Positions 8,648-17,269 of a stretch of 35,011 nt of DNA are shown in pieces. The position numbers and the translations under genes were made by a program. The notes beneath the pieces were generated by a model. That model searched no databases. It was not told the origin of the DNA and saw only the letters and a list, made by a program, of their open reading frames with translations. Every line of letters starts with the position of its first letter. Within the stretch, counting starts at the first letter, position 1. The stretch comes from Paraburkholderia kirstenboschensis (GTDB lineage: Bacteria > Pseudomonadota > Gammaproteobacteria > Burkholderiales > Burkholderiaceae), in assembly GCF_904848585.1 (NCBI RefSeq), contig NZ_CAJHCR010000031.1:1-35011 (forward strand). Direction: 5' to 3'.

Positions 8648-9354
8648 GAACCCATCCAGTAGGGACCTGAAACTTTGTTGCTTCCGGCACAAGATCGCCG
8701 GGATTGAAAGCCGAGGGGAATCTAGATTATTGCCCCATCGAGTTCGCCTGTCGGTATGTCGTCGTACGGGATTGCACGGCTTGCCTGCAGGTCTCGGCGA
8801 AATGTGCCGACCAGCAGCCCGCAGCGCCCGACCCGCTTTTGCCATTGGACGGAGCATCATTTGAACAACTGCATTCCCGTGCGGACGCGACTTTCGCACG
8901 ATGTCGTGAGAGCGTGGATCAACGTCCCTAGGTTGGCCGAGTCCGACCAGCAGATGAAACGACGCGCCCGGTCATCGTTGCGCGGGCCGGGACTATCGCA
9001 AGCCGACCCATTTCCGTCCGTCGGCGTCGCCCCACGCTACGGGCGGCTTTGAGGGGCTATCGGCTATCCGCGCCGCGGGGCCGATAACCGGTGCTTGCTC
9101 AGATTTTGATGAGTTTCGCTGCTCCCGTGCATTGACGTTTGTCGCCTTGTTCGATAACTTGATCTAATTGCGACAAACGGGGCAGAATTGTTTGGCGCAA
9201 GTTATTAAAGAATGACAGAAATTGAAATCGGGCTGAATGGTCCGCACTATCGAGTGCTGCTACCGCGTCATCGGCAGTAACGGTCGTTGTTCATTTCGAA
9301 AGCGAACTCAAGTTTCGCCGAGTACGGCATGAACATGCCCGACCTCGTCGCAAA
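8648..9354. other. Intergenic stretch between divergent genes
   Basis: About 700 nt separate the cupin gene (minus) and the acyltransferase gene (plus). No coding frame with recognisable features is seen. The stretch presumably holds both promoters; none is clear enough to place. Confidence 0.35.
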
Positions 9355-10287
9355 GTGGGCATTGACAGAAGTTTTCCCGTGGCACAGCCGACCGCCACAC
9401 AGGAGCGGGTCTTGGATCAACTCGGTCATTTTCTCGTCGTAGCTTTACTTCGCGCGCTCTCAATACTTCCATACCCATTGGTCGCGAGGCTTGGCAGCGC
9501 GCTCGGCGCGGCGCTGTATACGCTTCCCAGCCGCCGCAAACATATAGTCCTTGTCAACCTGCGCCTCTGCTTTCCGGAAAAGTCGGTACGTGAGCACGAT
9601 GAGCTTGCGAGGGACCACTTCCGGCATGTCATCCGCAGCTATCTCGAACGAGGCGTTCAATGGTTCGGTAGCGCGCAAAGGATAAGAAATCTCGTCCAGG
9701 TCGAAAGCGCGATTGATCTCGAAGACAGGAATGCTCCGCCTACCATCTTTTTGGGGTTTCATTTCGTGGGCATCGAAATCGGGTGCATCCTTTACTCGCT
9801 GAAAATGCCTGCCGCTTCCTTGTACACGCACATGTCGAACACGCGTCTTTGCGACCTCGCCAAACGGCAGCGCGGCCGATTCGGCGCCGAGATGGTCGAA
9901 CGCTCGACTAGCGCCAAAAAGATCGTGAAACTCCTTCGGCAGGGCAAGCCGGTCATGCTTGCTGCGGACATGGACCATGGCATCGAAAATTCTGTTTTTG
10001 TGCCTTTTTTCAGCGTCCCTGCGTGCACTCTGACTTCTGTCTCGCGACTTGCAAGAATGGGGGGCGCGCGCGTTGTGCCGTTCGTCACGGAAGTACTGCC
10101 GGATTTCAAAGGGTATCGGATGACCATCTTTGCGCCGCTCAGCGATTTCCCATCGAACAGCGACACGAATGATGCACGTTGCATGAATGCGTTTCTCGAG
10201 ACCCAGATACTCAAATTCCCGGCCCAGTACTACTGGGTGCATCGACGCTTCAAACATCGTCCAACGGGCATGCCTGCAGTATATTGA
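9355..10287 (+). CDS. LpxL/HtrB-family lysophospholipid or lipid A acyltransferase
   Basis: 310 residues with the architecture of the bacterial lipid A biosynthesis acyltransferase family. An N-terminal membrane-associated helix (about 24-55) is followed by the HX4E catalytic motif GFHFVGIE (His136, Glu141) and then GKPVMLAADMDHGIENSVFVPF, which corresponds to the conserved block near the acyl-binding groove. The C-terminus QYYWVHRRFKHRP is the family's conserved W-x-H-[RK]-R-[FW]-K end. It would act at the inner leaflet of the cytoplasmic membrane and move an acyl chain to a lipid A precursor or related lipid. The start is a GTG with no good ribosome-binding site, so the true N-terminus is uncertain. 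It is an isolated gene, so it may be an accessory paralogue. Confidence 0.75.
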   Translation: MGIDRSFPVAQPTATQERVLDQLGHFLVVALLRALSILPYPLVARLGSALGAALYTLPSRRKHIVLVNLRLCFPEKSVREHDELARDHFRHVIRSYLERGVQWFGSAQRIRNLVQVESAIDLEDRNAPPTIFLGFHFVGIEIGCILYSLKMPAASLYTHMSNTRLCDLAKRQRGRFGAEMVERSTSAKKIVKLLRQGKPVMLAADMDHGIENSVFVPFFSVPACTLTSVSRLARMGGARVVPFVTEVLPDFKGYRMTIFAPLSDFPSNSDTNDARCMNAFLETQILKFPAQYYWVHRRFKHRPTGMPAVY

Positions 10288-11012
10288 TGGTGCAATGGGC
10301 TCCCTCGTTTTTACGTTGCCGGCAAGCTTTCGAAACCCGCAAACAAAACCGATGCGAACGGCTGTGCCGTCCGACGACGCGACGGGCATGGTCCGCGCAC
10401 GAAGGTCCGTTGCGTGGGGAGAGCGGCCGCTTGAATGGCCGTCTGTGTGCTAGGCGGAACGTCGGCACTTGGCCGGTTTGAGCCGGTCGGCCTCTCGGCC
10501 GTGTCTACCCCCGCACCACCTAACCTATAGACCGCGGCTTCCCACCGATCCCCGCCACGACAACCAGCGTTCCGCGCCGATCCCACCGGCGCCGTTCGTC
10601 CGAGTTCAGACTTGAGTGAACAAAGTTCAGACTTAGACGAATCTCGACAGCACTTCCCGAGAGTCAAGGGCCGGAACCGGAGCAATGCGGGCCATTCGGG
10701 ACGCGTCCCCGCACACGGAAAAGGACATCCAGTCGATCACAAAACGCACCATTATTCGAATCGGCCATTGCGGACATTAGGAAACGTGAGCTCTACGTCT
10801 GCAATGTGACGGCACTCAGGGCGACCTATTAGCCACCCAAAGCCCATCGAAACAACGCCCCTGGTCAAGGGCTTGGAACACGACCGTGCGGTCATCTTCA
10901 ATGCAGACGCTCTTGACGCCAAGGATCTGTATGTCGCATGACTCGTGGATCGAAGTCCCGCACCGTCATTGGAACAGGCAGGTACTTGCCTACGAGATAG
11001 ATACGACCAACA
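10288..11012. other. Gene-poor stretch
   Basis: About 720 nt without a recognisable gene. A degenerate copy of the dispersed repeat (CTAATGTCCGCAATGGCCGA on the minus strand) lies at 10780-10761. Confidence 0.4.
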
Positions 11013-11248
11013 AGCCCGGGTTCACGATGTCGTTCGCCGATGACCATCGAAACGTCCGCCTCGGGGAAGTCCGCGTTGATCTCGTCCATCTCCATCACGA
11101 TGTCGTAGGGCACCTTCACCTCGATCAGCAGTACGTTCATGTGGCCCGGCATCCGACCGGCCACCGGGTGGATCGCAAAGCGCACCTCGACGCCCTTTTC
11201 GCGCAGCAGCTTCGTGAATTCGAAGACCGGGTGCTGGGCCTGCCCGGT
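11013..11248 (-). pseudogene. pntB: NAD(P) transhydrogenase subunit beta (PntB) C-terminal fragment
   Basis: Minus-strand frame 11248-11036 encodes AQHPVFEFTKLLREKGVEVRF, then AIHPVAGRMPGHMNVLLIE, then VPYDIVMEMDEINADF. These are unmistakable pieces of the NADP(H)-binding domain III of PntB (the HPVAGRMPGHMNVLLAEA region). The next conserved stretch, ANDIVNPG, appears in a different frame at about 11033-11013, so a short deletion shifted the frame. The membrane domain and the rest of domain III are absent, as is PntA. The fragment sits just outside the sugar locus. Confidence 0.75.
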
Positions 11249-11410
11249 TCCTCCGCTGACAGATTCGGATAGATGCATGAATGTTGAGAAGAAGCGCTGT
11301 TGGCCGGCCTCTAGGGCTCCGGCTCCGCTCACGGAACTGAAGCCGCAACAGACGCCAGACCACACGCACTCAGTTGCATGCGTCTCGGCTGAGCGCATGC
11401 CGGTCACTTG

Positions 11411-11439
11411 ACGTCGGCCCCCCGGACGCCCCCCGACGC
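11411..11439 (-). terminator. Possible hairpin downstream of gntR
   Basis: On the minus strand, CGTCGG and CCGACG flank a G-rich 15-nt loop about 30 nt after the gntR stop. There is no T-run, so intrinsic termination is doubtful. This is the only stem seen at the end of the cluster. Confidence 0.25.
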
Positions 11440-11468
11440 ATGGGACTCGAACCATCGTGGTTGTTCCG

Positions 11469-12173
11469 CTACTTGCTGAGCGTGCGATACAACTCGTTGG
11501 CGCGCGTGAGATGCGCCCGCATCGCTTCGGAAGCCGCGTCGCCGTCGCGCTTCGCGATAGCATCGACAATGCGCTGATGCTCCGCCAGCGTCAGCTCCTC
11601 GGCGCCCGGCGCACGCACGAGCGGCCGGTAGTACTCGCCGGCCCAACGAAACAGCGATTCGACGATGGAAGGGAATATCGGATTGCCGCTGATCTTTGCG
11701 ATCTCGCGGTGAAACGCCATATCGCGCTCGATGAACTCTTCGAGATCGACCATCGACGCGCGATGCTGCGCCACGCTCAATTGCAGCCGCGCGACGTCTT
11801 CTTCGGTGGCGCGTTCGGCGGCCATGCGCGCCGTGCCGGTTTCGAGAAAGAGGCGCGCATGCTTGAGATGCTCGAGCATGTCGGGATGCGTGCGCAGCAG
11901 ATGCATCGCCCCGCCCGCAAGTTGCCCGATCAGACGATCCGCGGTGGGCACCACGACGCGGGCGCGCTCGCCGTGCACGATCTCGACGATGCCGGAGCGC
12001 TCCAGGGTTTGCAGCGCTTCGCGCACAGCCGGACGGCCGACGCCGTAGATTTCCATCAGTTCGCGCTCGGACGGCAACTGCGCGCCGGGCGCGATTTCGC
12101 CGGAGCGAATCCGCTCCATCAGACGATCTACGACTTCCTGGTACAGCTTGCGACGCGGGATGATCTCGCCCAT
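11469..12173 (-). CDS. GntR-family (FCD) transcriptional regulator of the apiose locus
   Basis: 234 residues from ATG 12173. The N-terminal winged helix-turn-helix spans about residues 8-75, with the FadR/NanR-like recognition segment LPSERELMEIYGVGRPAVRE. The C-terminal all-helical FCD ligand domain has Asp151, His155, His199 and His221 in DMAFHREIA, EHQRIVDAI and MRAHLTRA, matching the metal-binding pattern of FCD regulators. I reject the longer in-frame GTG start at 12251 because it reads through the operator-like palindrome and adds no family sequence. It is the last gene of the minus-strand cluster, 82 nt after oiaK, with its own operator-like site in the gap (12194-12212). The ligand is probably apiose, apionate or a later intermediate; this is inferred from context. 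Confidence 0.85.
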   Translation of the reverse strand: MGEIIPRRKLYQEVVDRLMERIRSGEIAPGAQLPSERELMEIYGVGRPAVREALQTLERSGIVEIVHGERARVVVPTADRLIGQLAGGAMHLLRTHPDMLEHLKHARLFLETGTARMAAERATEEDVARLQLSVAQHRASMVDLEEFIERDMAFHREIAKISGNPIFPSIVESLFRWAGEYYRPLVRAPGAEELTLAEHQRIVDAIAKRDGDAASEAMRAHLTRANELYRTLSK

Positions 12174-12193
12174 TAGGTTTATGCAGAAGTTTC

Positions 12194-12212
12194 TGGTGTG
12201 ATGACGACACCA
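12194..12212. promoter_or_regulatory. Putative GntR operator, site A (gntR)
   Basis: TGGTGTGATGACGACACCA is an inverted repeat with arms TGGTGT/ACACCA. It lies 21 nt upstream of the gntR ATG, which suggests autoregulation. It shares TGGTGTGATGA with site B and TGGTNTGATGA with site C. Confidence 0.65.
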
Positions 12213-12255
12213 TACACCGGCGAACCCTTCCGAAACAACTGCAAGCCGCACCCCA

Positions 12256-13644
12256 CTAGATCGCGCGCCCCGCTTTGGCCGCGCCGAAGAACGCGTCGCC
12301 GCCTATCTGTCCGCCCTTCAGCACTATCTCGAGTCCATCACGCCGGGCCGACTTCGACACTGCGCGGCACAGCGGCGCGCCTGGCGCAAGCCCGGCGACC
12401 ACGCTGAGCGCGTCGATGCCGAGGCGGCTCGCGACCTCGCCGGAACTGTCGCCGCCGGCCACCACAACACGTTGCAGTTCGACGCGATCCAGCAACTGCC
12501 GCAGCACTTCGGCCAGCGCCCCTCCGACGTTGCGTGCCGCATCGGTCCGCGAAAGTCCGGCATCGCGCGCGATGGCGTCGAATGTCTGGACGGCCGGATC
12601 GTCCGGGCCTTCCGCACTATGCACGATCACGCTGTCGCCGCGCCGGACGGCGTCGGCTGCAACGTCGACAGCGCGCTGGATTTCCCCGCTTGCCGTGCGC
12701 GCGTCGAGCGCACGCGGCAAGTCAAGGCGCACGACACAAAAACCGTTCGCGCGCGCCCACGCAATCTGGGTCGCCGTGACGGGCGAGCAACTGCCGCTGA
12801 CGGCGGCGATCTGCCCGACCGGCTGTGCAACGGGCAGCGACGCGCGGGCGGGCAGCCAGCCACGGCTGCGCCAATACGCGGCGAGCGCATACTGCAGCCC
12901 CGACGACGACGCGCTGAACAGGCCCGCTCCGCGCTCTTCCCACACGAGCCGGCCCGCTTCGACGAGCGTCTCTTCGTCGAGCACGTCGATCATGACGACG
13001 GGCGGTTCTGCCGCGTTCGCCGCGCCGAGCGTGCGCACGCGCGCCGCGCCCTCGCCGGCTCGCAGTTGCAGCATGTCGACGAGTTCGATGCGCCGCGCGG
13101 TCTGCTGGCCGAGATGAACCCGCAGATCTGCTTCGTGCATCGGCGTTGCGGGATGGCGCGACATGGTCGGATGACGGTCGAGCCGGTAGCCCACGCCATC
13201 CACGGCGGCGAAGAGATTGCCGAACATCTGATAGCGCTTCAGGCGCGGCGCGCCGATCACCATCGGCGACCAATGGCCGGACATCGTCTTTACGCCGATG
13301 TCGATTGCCGCGCCGATCGAACCCAGCTCCGGCGACGAATCGAACGTCGAGCAAACTTTGTACTGGAGAAGCGGCGCGCCGAGAGGGGCGAGGCTCGCGA
13401 ACGCCGCAGGCAGCGCATCGCGCATCCACGCCGGACTGCGCCCGCGCGACGAGCCCGCAAGTCCCACGCAGCGCATGTCGGGAAAACGCGTGAGCAGGTC
13501 CGGCGTCGGTGTATCGAGGCAGAGGACGGTCGGCACGCCGGCGGCGGTCATCGCCTCCATGGCGTCGGTCGAGCCGGTGAAATCGTCGCCGTAATAGGCG
13601 AGCAGCAGGCCGTCGTCCAGTCCGTCTTTCGCTCGTTCGGTCAT
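12256..13644 (-). CDS. oiaK: 3-oxo-isoapionate kinase (DUF1537 four-carbon acid-sugar kinase family)
   Basis: 462 residues from ATG 13644. The N-terminal sugar-binding domain begins with the family hallmark YYGDDFTGSTDAMEAM (about residues 18-32). The C-terminal nucleotide-binding domain has VVVAGGDSSGEVASRLG and ends in LKGGQIGGDAFF, the glycine-rich ATP site. The predicted reaction is ATP-dependent phosphorylation of 3-oxo-isoapionate to its 4-phosphate in the cytoplasm. The specific substrate comes from the neighbours (ApsD, ApnL, ApnO, RuBisCO-like protein), since DUF1537 kinases also act on threonate, erythronate and similar acids. The start at 13644 lies 8 nt after the oiaT stop with a GGAAG site inside oiaT, which indicates translational coupling. 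A longer GC-rich upstream frame is rejected. Confidence 0.85.
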   Translation of the reverse strand: MTERAKDGLDDGLLLAYYGDDFTGSTDAMEAMTAAGVPTVLCLDTPTPDLLTRFPDMRCVGLAGSSRGRSPAWMRDALPAAFASLAPLGAPLLQYKVCSTFDSSPELGSIGAAIDIGVKTMSGHWSPMVIGAPRLKRYQMFGNLFAAVDGVGYRLDRHPTMSRHPATPMHEADLRVHLGQQTARRIELVDMLQLRAGEGAARVRTLGAANAAEPPVVMIDVLDEETLVEAGRLVWEERGAGLFSASSSGLQYALAAYWRSRGWLPARASLPVAQPVGQIAAVSGSCSPVTATQIAWARANGFCVVRLDLPRALDARTASGEIQRAVDVAADAVRRGDSVIVHSAEGPDDPAVQTFDAIARDAGLSRTDAARNVGGALAEVLRQLLDRVELQRVVVAGGDSSGEVASRLGIDALSVVAGLAPGAPLCRAVSKSARRDGLEIVLKGGQIGGDAFFGAAKAGRAI

Positions 13645-13652
13645 GGCCGCGC

Positions 13653-14897
13653 TCACTTCCAGAAGCCGAGCGCCGCGCGAAGCGACGCGTGACGTTCGGC
13701 GTGACGTTCGAGCGGCACGCCTTCGATGGCCGCGACCCACGCCTCGCGCAACGCCTCGACGCCCGCCGCGACGCCTTGCGGATGTCCGAAGATTCCGCCG
13801 CCCGCCGTATGAATCAGATCCGCACAGCCGATCGCCGCATAGGTATCGGCGGCCTGCAGGCCGGTCTGGCCCGAACTGAACACGGGCATCGCGGTCATCG
13901 GCGCCTCCGGCATCACGGGCGCGAGCACCGCGCGCGCCGACGTGATGACGCTCTCGTCCGATTCGCTGAACTTGTTACGCAAGCCGTTCACATGCATGTG
14001 GTCCGCGCCCGCGAGTCGCCACAGCATTTGCCACGGCGCATAGTCCCAGCCCAGTTCCGGACTGCGCGTCAGATAACCCCAGCCCGCGCGGTGCGCGTGA
14101 ATCGGCAATTGCGAGTGGCGCCGCAGTTCATGCAGCCCGACGAGACCGACCGAATTGAGCACCGCCATCACACACGTGCCGCCCTGCGCGAGCACGAGGT
14201 CGTGACGCCGGCGCATCTGATCGAGATCGCCCGTGACGTTGAAGGCCACCATCACCTTCTTGCCGGTGCGCTCGGCGTGGTCGTTCACGACGTGCATCAC
14301 CGCTTCCACGCGCTCGTCGAATGGACAATGCGAACCGTCGGCCTGCAGTTCGTCGTCCTTGATGAAGTCGATGCCGCCCTCGACGAGTTCGCGCACCTGC
14401 TGCGCCGTTTCCTCCGGCGACAAACCCACGCTCGGCTTGATGATCGTGCCGATCAGCGGACCGTGCGAGACGCCGCTCAGACGCCGCGTGCCTTCGATGC
14501 CGAAGGCCGGTCCGGGGTAAGCGGCGGCGAACGACGGCGGCAGCCGCAGACCGGTCAGCCGCAGCCCCGACACCTGACGCAGTTCAAACAGATTGCCCGC
14601 GATGGTCGACATCAGATTCGGCAGTGATGGCCCGAAATTCTCGATTGGCCACGACAGTTCGAGCGTGCATCGCGTGTAACGGTTCGACGGCATGCCGCCC
14701 GCGAGACTCGCCCGCTCCACCGTTTCCAGAATGTCCAGCCGCTCGACCCGCGCGCCCGAGCGCGCCTTGAGTTCGGGCGTTTCCGTGGGCAGCGCGACAA
14801 AGGTGCCGCTCGACTGCTCCCCGGCGATGGTGTCGGCGGCGCGCGCCGGATCATCGCCAGTTTCGAGCCAGTAGGTCGCGTAAATGCGTTCGCTCAC
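13653..14897 (-). CDS. oiaT: RuBisCO-like protein: 3-oxo-isoapionate-4-phosphate transcarboxylase/hydrolase (OiaT) or decarboxylase (OiaX)
   Basis: 414 residues, a form IV RuBisCO large-subunit homologue. Catalytic-type residues are kept: Lys154 in TIIKPSVGLS, the carbamate Lys180 with Asp182 and Glu183 in GGIDFIKDDE, His267/His269 and Arg270 in PIHAHRAG, His302 in HMHVNGL, and the phosphate-binding loops SSGQTG and GGGIFGHP. It is about 60 residues shorter than photosynthetic large subunits, as usual for this class. In the apionate pathway these proteins act on 3-oxo-isoapionate 4-phosphate. OiaT gives 3-phosphoglycerate and glycolate; OiaX gives a phosphorylated tetrulose and CO2. The OiaT assignment rests on my recollection that Paraburkholderia loci use OiaT. 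The start is a GTG with AGGA about 8 nt upstream, and it lies 42 nt after apnO. Confidence 0.8.
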   Translation of the reverse strand: MSERIYATYWLETGDDPARAADTIAGEQSSGTFVALPTETPELKARSGARVERLDILETVERASLAGGMPSNRYTRCTLELSWPIENFGPSLPNLMSTIAGNLFELRQVSGLRLTGLRLPPSFAAAYPGPAFGIEGTRRLSGVSHGPLIGTIIKPSVGLSPEETAQQVRELVEGGIDFIKDDELQADGSHCPFDERVEAVMHVVNDHAERTGKKVMVAFNVTGDLDQMRRRHDLVLAQGGTCVMAVLNSVGLVGLHELRRHSQLPIHAHRAGWGYLTRSPELGWDYAPWQMLWRLAGADHMHVNGLRNKFSESDESVITSARAVLAPVMPEAPMTAMPVFSSGQTGLQAADTYAAIGCADLIHTAGGGIFGHPQGVAAGVEALREAWVAAIEGVPLERHAERHASLRAALGFWK

Positions 14898-14939
14898 AAT
14901 GCAATCCTCGTTGAAGTCGACAGGGAACAGCCGCGCGCC

Positions 14940-15770
14940 TCAGGTAATGCGGCGAATGCTTTCGGCAATTTCTTCGCGCTCGAACACGCCTTTCCAGTCG
15001 TCGCGCATGAGGCGCGGTTTGCCGAACTCGATGGCCTTGTTGCAGGCATCGGAGAATGCGCCGGGAATCTCGTTGAAGATCACCGCGCTCAGAATGTTCA
15101 TATGCCCAAGCAGAAAATCGCGGGCGGCCTCTTTCGGCACGCCGCGCTTCACCGTTTCGTCCATGGCTTCGCGCATCACGTAGAGCAAGGTCGCGCAGAT
15201 CGTCTCGGAGAGACCGGGTTCGAGCAGCGCCATCTGGTCCACGCTCAGCCGGTACGAACGCAGAATCGGCTGATAGATCGTTTTGGCGACGTCTTCGCCG
15301 AGATCGAATGCTGATTCGGGACCTTGCATCAACGCGCTCGTAATCGACTGCTTCGCATACGCGCCGCCGAAAAAATCGCGCCGCGCTTGCGGATCAGACT
15401 CGTCGTTGAAAATCAGCGGATGGCACGGGTGCGCGACGAAATATGTGAGATCGGGCCGCTCCGGCAAATGGCCTGCGAACGGCGCGGCGGCGTCGAGCGT
15501 CATCACCATGGTGCCTGCGGGCAGCTTCGGCGCGATCTCGTGACTCAGCTTGCCGATCAGCGTGTCGGGCACGGCGAGAATGACGACCTGCGCGCCGTCG
15601 ACTGCGGCATCCATCGACACGCAGTCCACGTCGAGTTCGTCTTTCAGACGCTGACGGCCCGCATCGCTGACCTCGACGTGCGCCACGCGGTAATCGGATT
15701 TCTTCAGGTTGCTGCTCAAGCGGAAGCCCATTTTTCCGCCCGCGCCGATCAGTGCGATTTTCTCTTTCAT
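14940..15770 (-). CDS. apnO: D-apionate oxidoisomerase
   Basis: 276 residues. The N-terminal Rossmann fold has GAGGKMG at residues 9-15, followed by a beta-hydroxyacid/phosphogluconate-dehydrogenase-like layout: VVILAVPD at the end of the NAD domain, AHPCHPLIFNDE in the interdomain region, and a C-terminal all-helical domain with LLEPGLSETICATLLYVMRE. This combination with a RuBisCO-like protein and a DUF1537 kinase is that of ApnO, which oxidises and rearranges D-apionate to 3-oxo-isoapionate with NAD+. A strong AAGGAG site precedes ATG 15770. It is the second gene of the MFS-apnO-oiaT-oiaK unit, 82 nt after the MFS gene. The function is inferred from family and context, not from substrate residues I can verify. 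Confidence 0.8.
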   Translation of the reverse strand: MKEKIALIGAGGKMGFRLSSNLKKSDYRVAHVEVSDAGRQRLKDELDVDCVSMDAAVDGAQVVILAVPDTLIGKLSHEIAPKLPAGTMVMTLDAAAPFAGHLPERPDLTYFVAHPCHPLIFNDESDPQARRDFFGGAYAKQSITSALMQGPESAFDLGEDVAKTIYQPILRSYRLSVDQMALLEPGLSETICATLLYVMREAMDETVKRGVPKEAARDFLLGHMNILSAVIFNEIPGAFSDACNKAIEFGKPRLMRDDWKGVFEREEIAESIRRIT

Positions 15771-15799
15771 CGTCCTACTCCTTGAAGGGTTCGGTGTTG

Positions 15800-15837
15800 C
15801 TTCGATTCGGTTCCGATTCGGTTCGGTTCCGGTTCGG
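15800..15837. repeat. Short tandem-like repeat between MFS and apnO genes
   Basis: The plus strand holds several copies of a GATTCGGTTCC / GGTTCGGTTCC unit. They occupy the 82-nt gap between the MFS stop and the apnO ribosome-binding site. Such repeats can vary in number by slippage and would alter only the spacing. Confidence 0.55.
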
Positions 15838-15852
15838 TGTCTCGTGCGCCTT

Positions 15853-17226
15853 TTAACCAGCGTGCGGGTCCAGCGCGGCAGAAGCGTGCTTATCGGACGC
15901 CCGCGGATTGCGCTCGCCGCAGAACGCGAAGGCCAGCACCGCGCTCAACAACATGAATGCGCCGACGACGAACATCGGCGCCTGATAGGAGCCTGTCGCA
16001 TCCTTCATCGCGCCCGTGACATACGGCGCGACGAAGCCCGCGAGATTGCCGACCGTGTTGATCAACGCGATGCCCGCCGCAGCAGCCGCGCCTGAGAGAA
16101 AACGCGCCGGCAGCGCCCAGAAGTTGGGCAGCGCGGAGAAGATCGCGCAGGCCGTCACGGCGATCACCGCGATGCTCGTCGACGGCGACTTCATGAAGAG
16201 AGCGAGCGGAATGCTCAGTGCGCCGATCAACGCGGGGATGCCGATGTGCCAGTTGCGCACCCCGTGCTTCGTCGCGTTGCGGCTCCAGAGAAACAGCGCG
16301 ATGGCGGCGGGCACGTACGGAATTGCCGTGATCAGGCCTTTCTGGAACACGTTGAAGTGCGTGCCGAACCGGCCTTCGAAACCGCCGATGATGGTCGGCA
16401 GAAAGAATGCGAGTGCATAGAGGCCATAGATCAGGCCGAAGTACATGAGCGCGAACATCCACACGCGGCCGCTCACGAGCGCGGCGCCCGCATTGTGACG
16501 GTGCGTCTCCCCACTCGCCTCGCGCAGACGCTGTTCGGCTTCGAGCTCGCTGGTCAGCCATTCCTGTTCGGCCGAGGTGAGCCAGCGCGCTTGCGACGGT
16601 TTGTCGGACAGATAGAACCACGCCACGAAGCCGATGACGATGGCGGGCAGCGCGACGCCGAGAAACATCACGCGCCAGCCCGCCAGGCCGAAGAACCCGT
16701 GCGCGCCGATCAGCAGCGCCGCGAACGGCGCGCCGATGACGATGGTGAGCGGCTGCGCCAGATAAAACAGCGCGAGGATGTAGCTGCGATGACGCTGCGG
16801 CACCCACGTGCTGAGAAACAGAATCGCGCCGGGAAAGAAGCCCGCTTCCGCGACGCCCAGCAGAAAGCGCAACGTGTAGAGCCCCGGCACGCTGCTCACC
16901 CAGGTGAACAGCAACGCGACGATCCCCCACGTCACCATGATCCGGGCAAGCCAGCGGCGCGCGCCGAACTTATGCAACGCCAGGTTGCTGGGCACTTCCA
17001 GAAAGATGTATCCAATGAAGAACACGCCCGCCGCAAAGCCGAACTGGGCAGCGTCGAGTCCGAGATCCTTCGTCATGCCGTTGGGACCGGCGAACGAGAT
17101 TGCGGTGCGGTCCAGGAAGTTGATAAAGAACATCAACGCCACGAAGGGCACGAGCCGCATCGACACTTTCCGTATGGTGGAGCGCTCCAGCTCGTTCGAC
17201 TGAGCCATTGGCATTGCAGTGCGCAT
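15853..17226 (-). CDS. MFS transporter (anion:cation symporter type), putative apionate or related sugar-acid permease
   Basis: 457 residues with about twelve hydrophobic segments. The first begins LVPFVALMFFINFLDRTAISFA, typical of the ACS family that imports sugar acids such as galactonate, glucarate and tartrate by proton symport. A long cytoplasmic loop (about residues 195-240, EWLTSELEAEQRLREASG) separates the two halves. The start is ATG 17226 with GGAGAACGC upstream; the in-frame ATGs at 17292-17289 are rejected because they lie across the operator-like site. It opens the unit that includes apnO, oiaT and oiaK. An importer for D-apionate would fit, because that acid enters the pathway exactly at the next gene's reaction; this is inference. 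Confidence 0.8.
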   Translation of the reverse strand: MRTAMPMAQSNELERSTIRKVSMRLVPFVALMFFINFLDRTAISFAGPNGMTKDLGLDAAQFGFAAGVFFIGYIFLEVPSNLALHKFGARRWLARIMVTWGIVALLFTWVSSVPGLYTLRFLLGVAEAGFFPGAILFLSTWVPQRHRSYILALFYLAQPLTIVIGAPFAALLIGAHGFFGLAGWRVMFLGVALPAIVIGFVAWFYLSDKPSQARWLTSAEQEWLTSELEAEQRLREASGETHRHNAGAALVSGRVWMFALMYFGLIYGLYALAFFLPTIIGGFEGRFGTHFNVFQKGLITAIPYVPAAIALFLWSRNATKHGVRNWHIGIPALIGALSIPLALFMKSPSTSIAVIAVTACAIFSALPNFWALPARFLSGAAAAAGIALINTVGNLAGFVAPYVTGAMKDATGSYQAPMFVVGAFMLLSAVLAFAFCGERNPRASDKHASAALDPHAG

Positions 17227-17251
17227 TGCGTTCTCCGGGGGGAACTTGCAG

Positions 17252-17265
17252 ATCACACATGTGAT
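17252..17265. promoter_or_regulatory. Inverted repeat next to operator site B
   Basis: ATCACACATGTGAT has perfect 6-bp arms (ATCACA/TGTGAT) around a 2-bp spacer, 26 nt upstream of the MFS start. It could be a second binding half of the regulator at site B or a site for another factor. Confidence 0.4.
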
Positions 17266-17269
17266 GTGC

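Noticed and set aside
11430..11470. tRNA-like GGTTCGAGTCC on the minus strand
   Set aside because: Only the T-loop resembles a tRNA. The stem does not pair properly and no anticodon or acceptor arm is found, so no tRNA gene is called.
12472..13692. Long plus-strand open frame (406 codons) opposite oiaK
   Set aside because: It is a GC-rich antisense shadow. The minus strand encodes the recognisable DUF1537 kinase, and the plus frame is Arg/Ala/His-rich without motifs.
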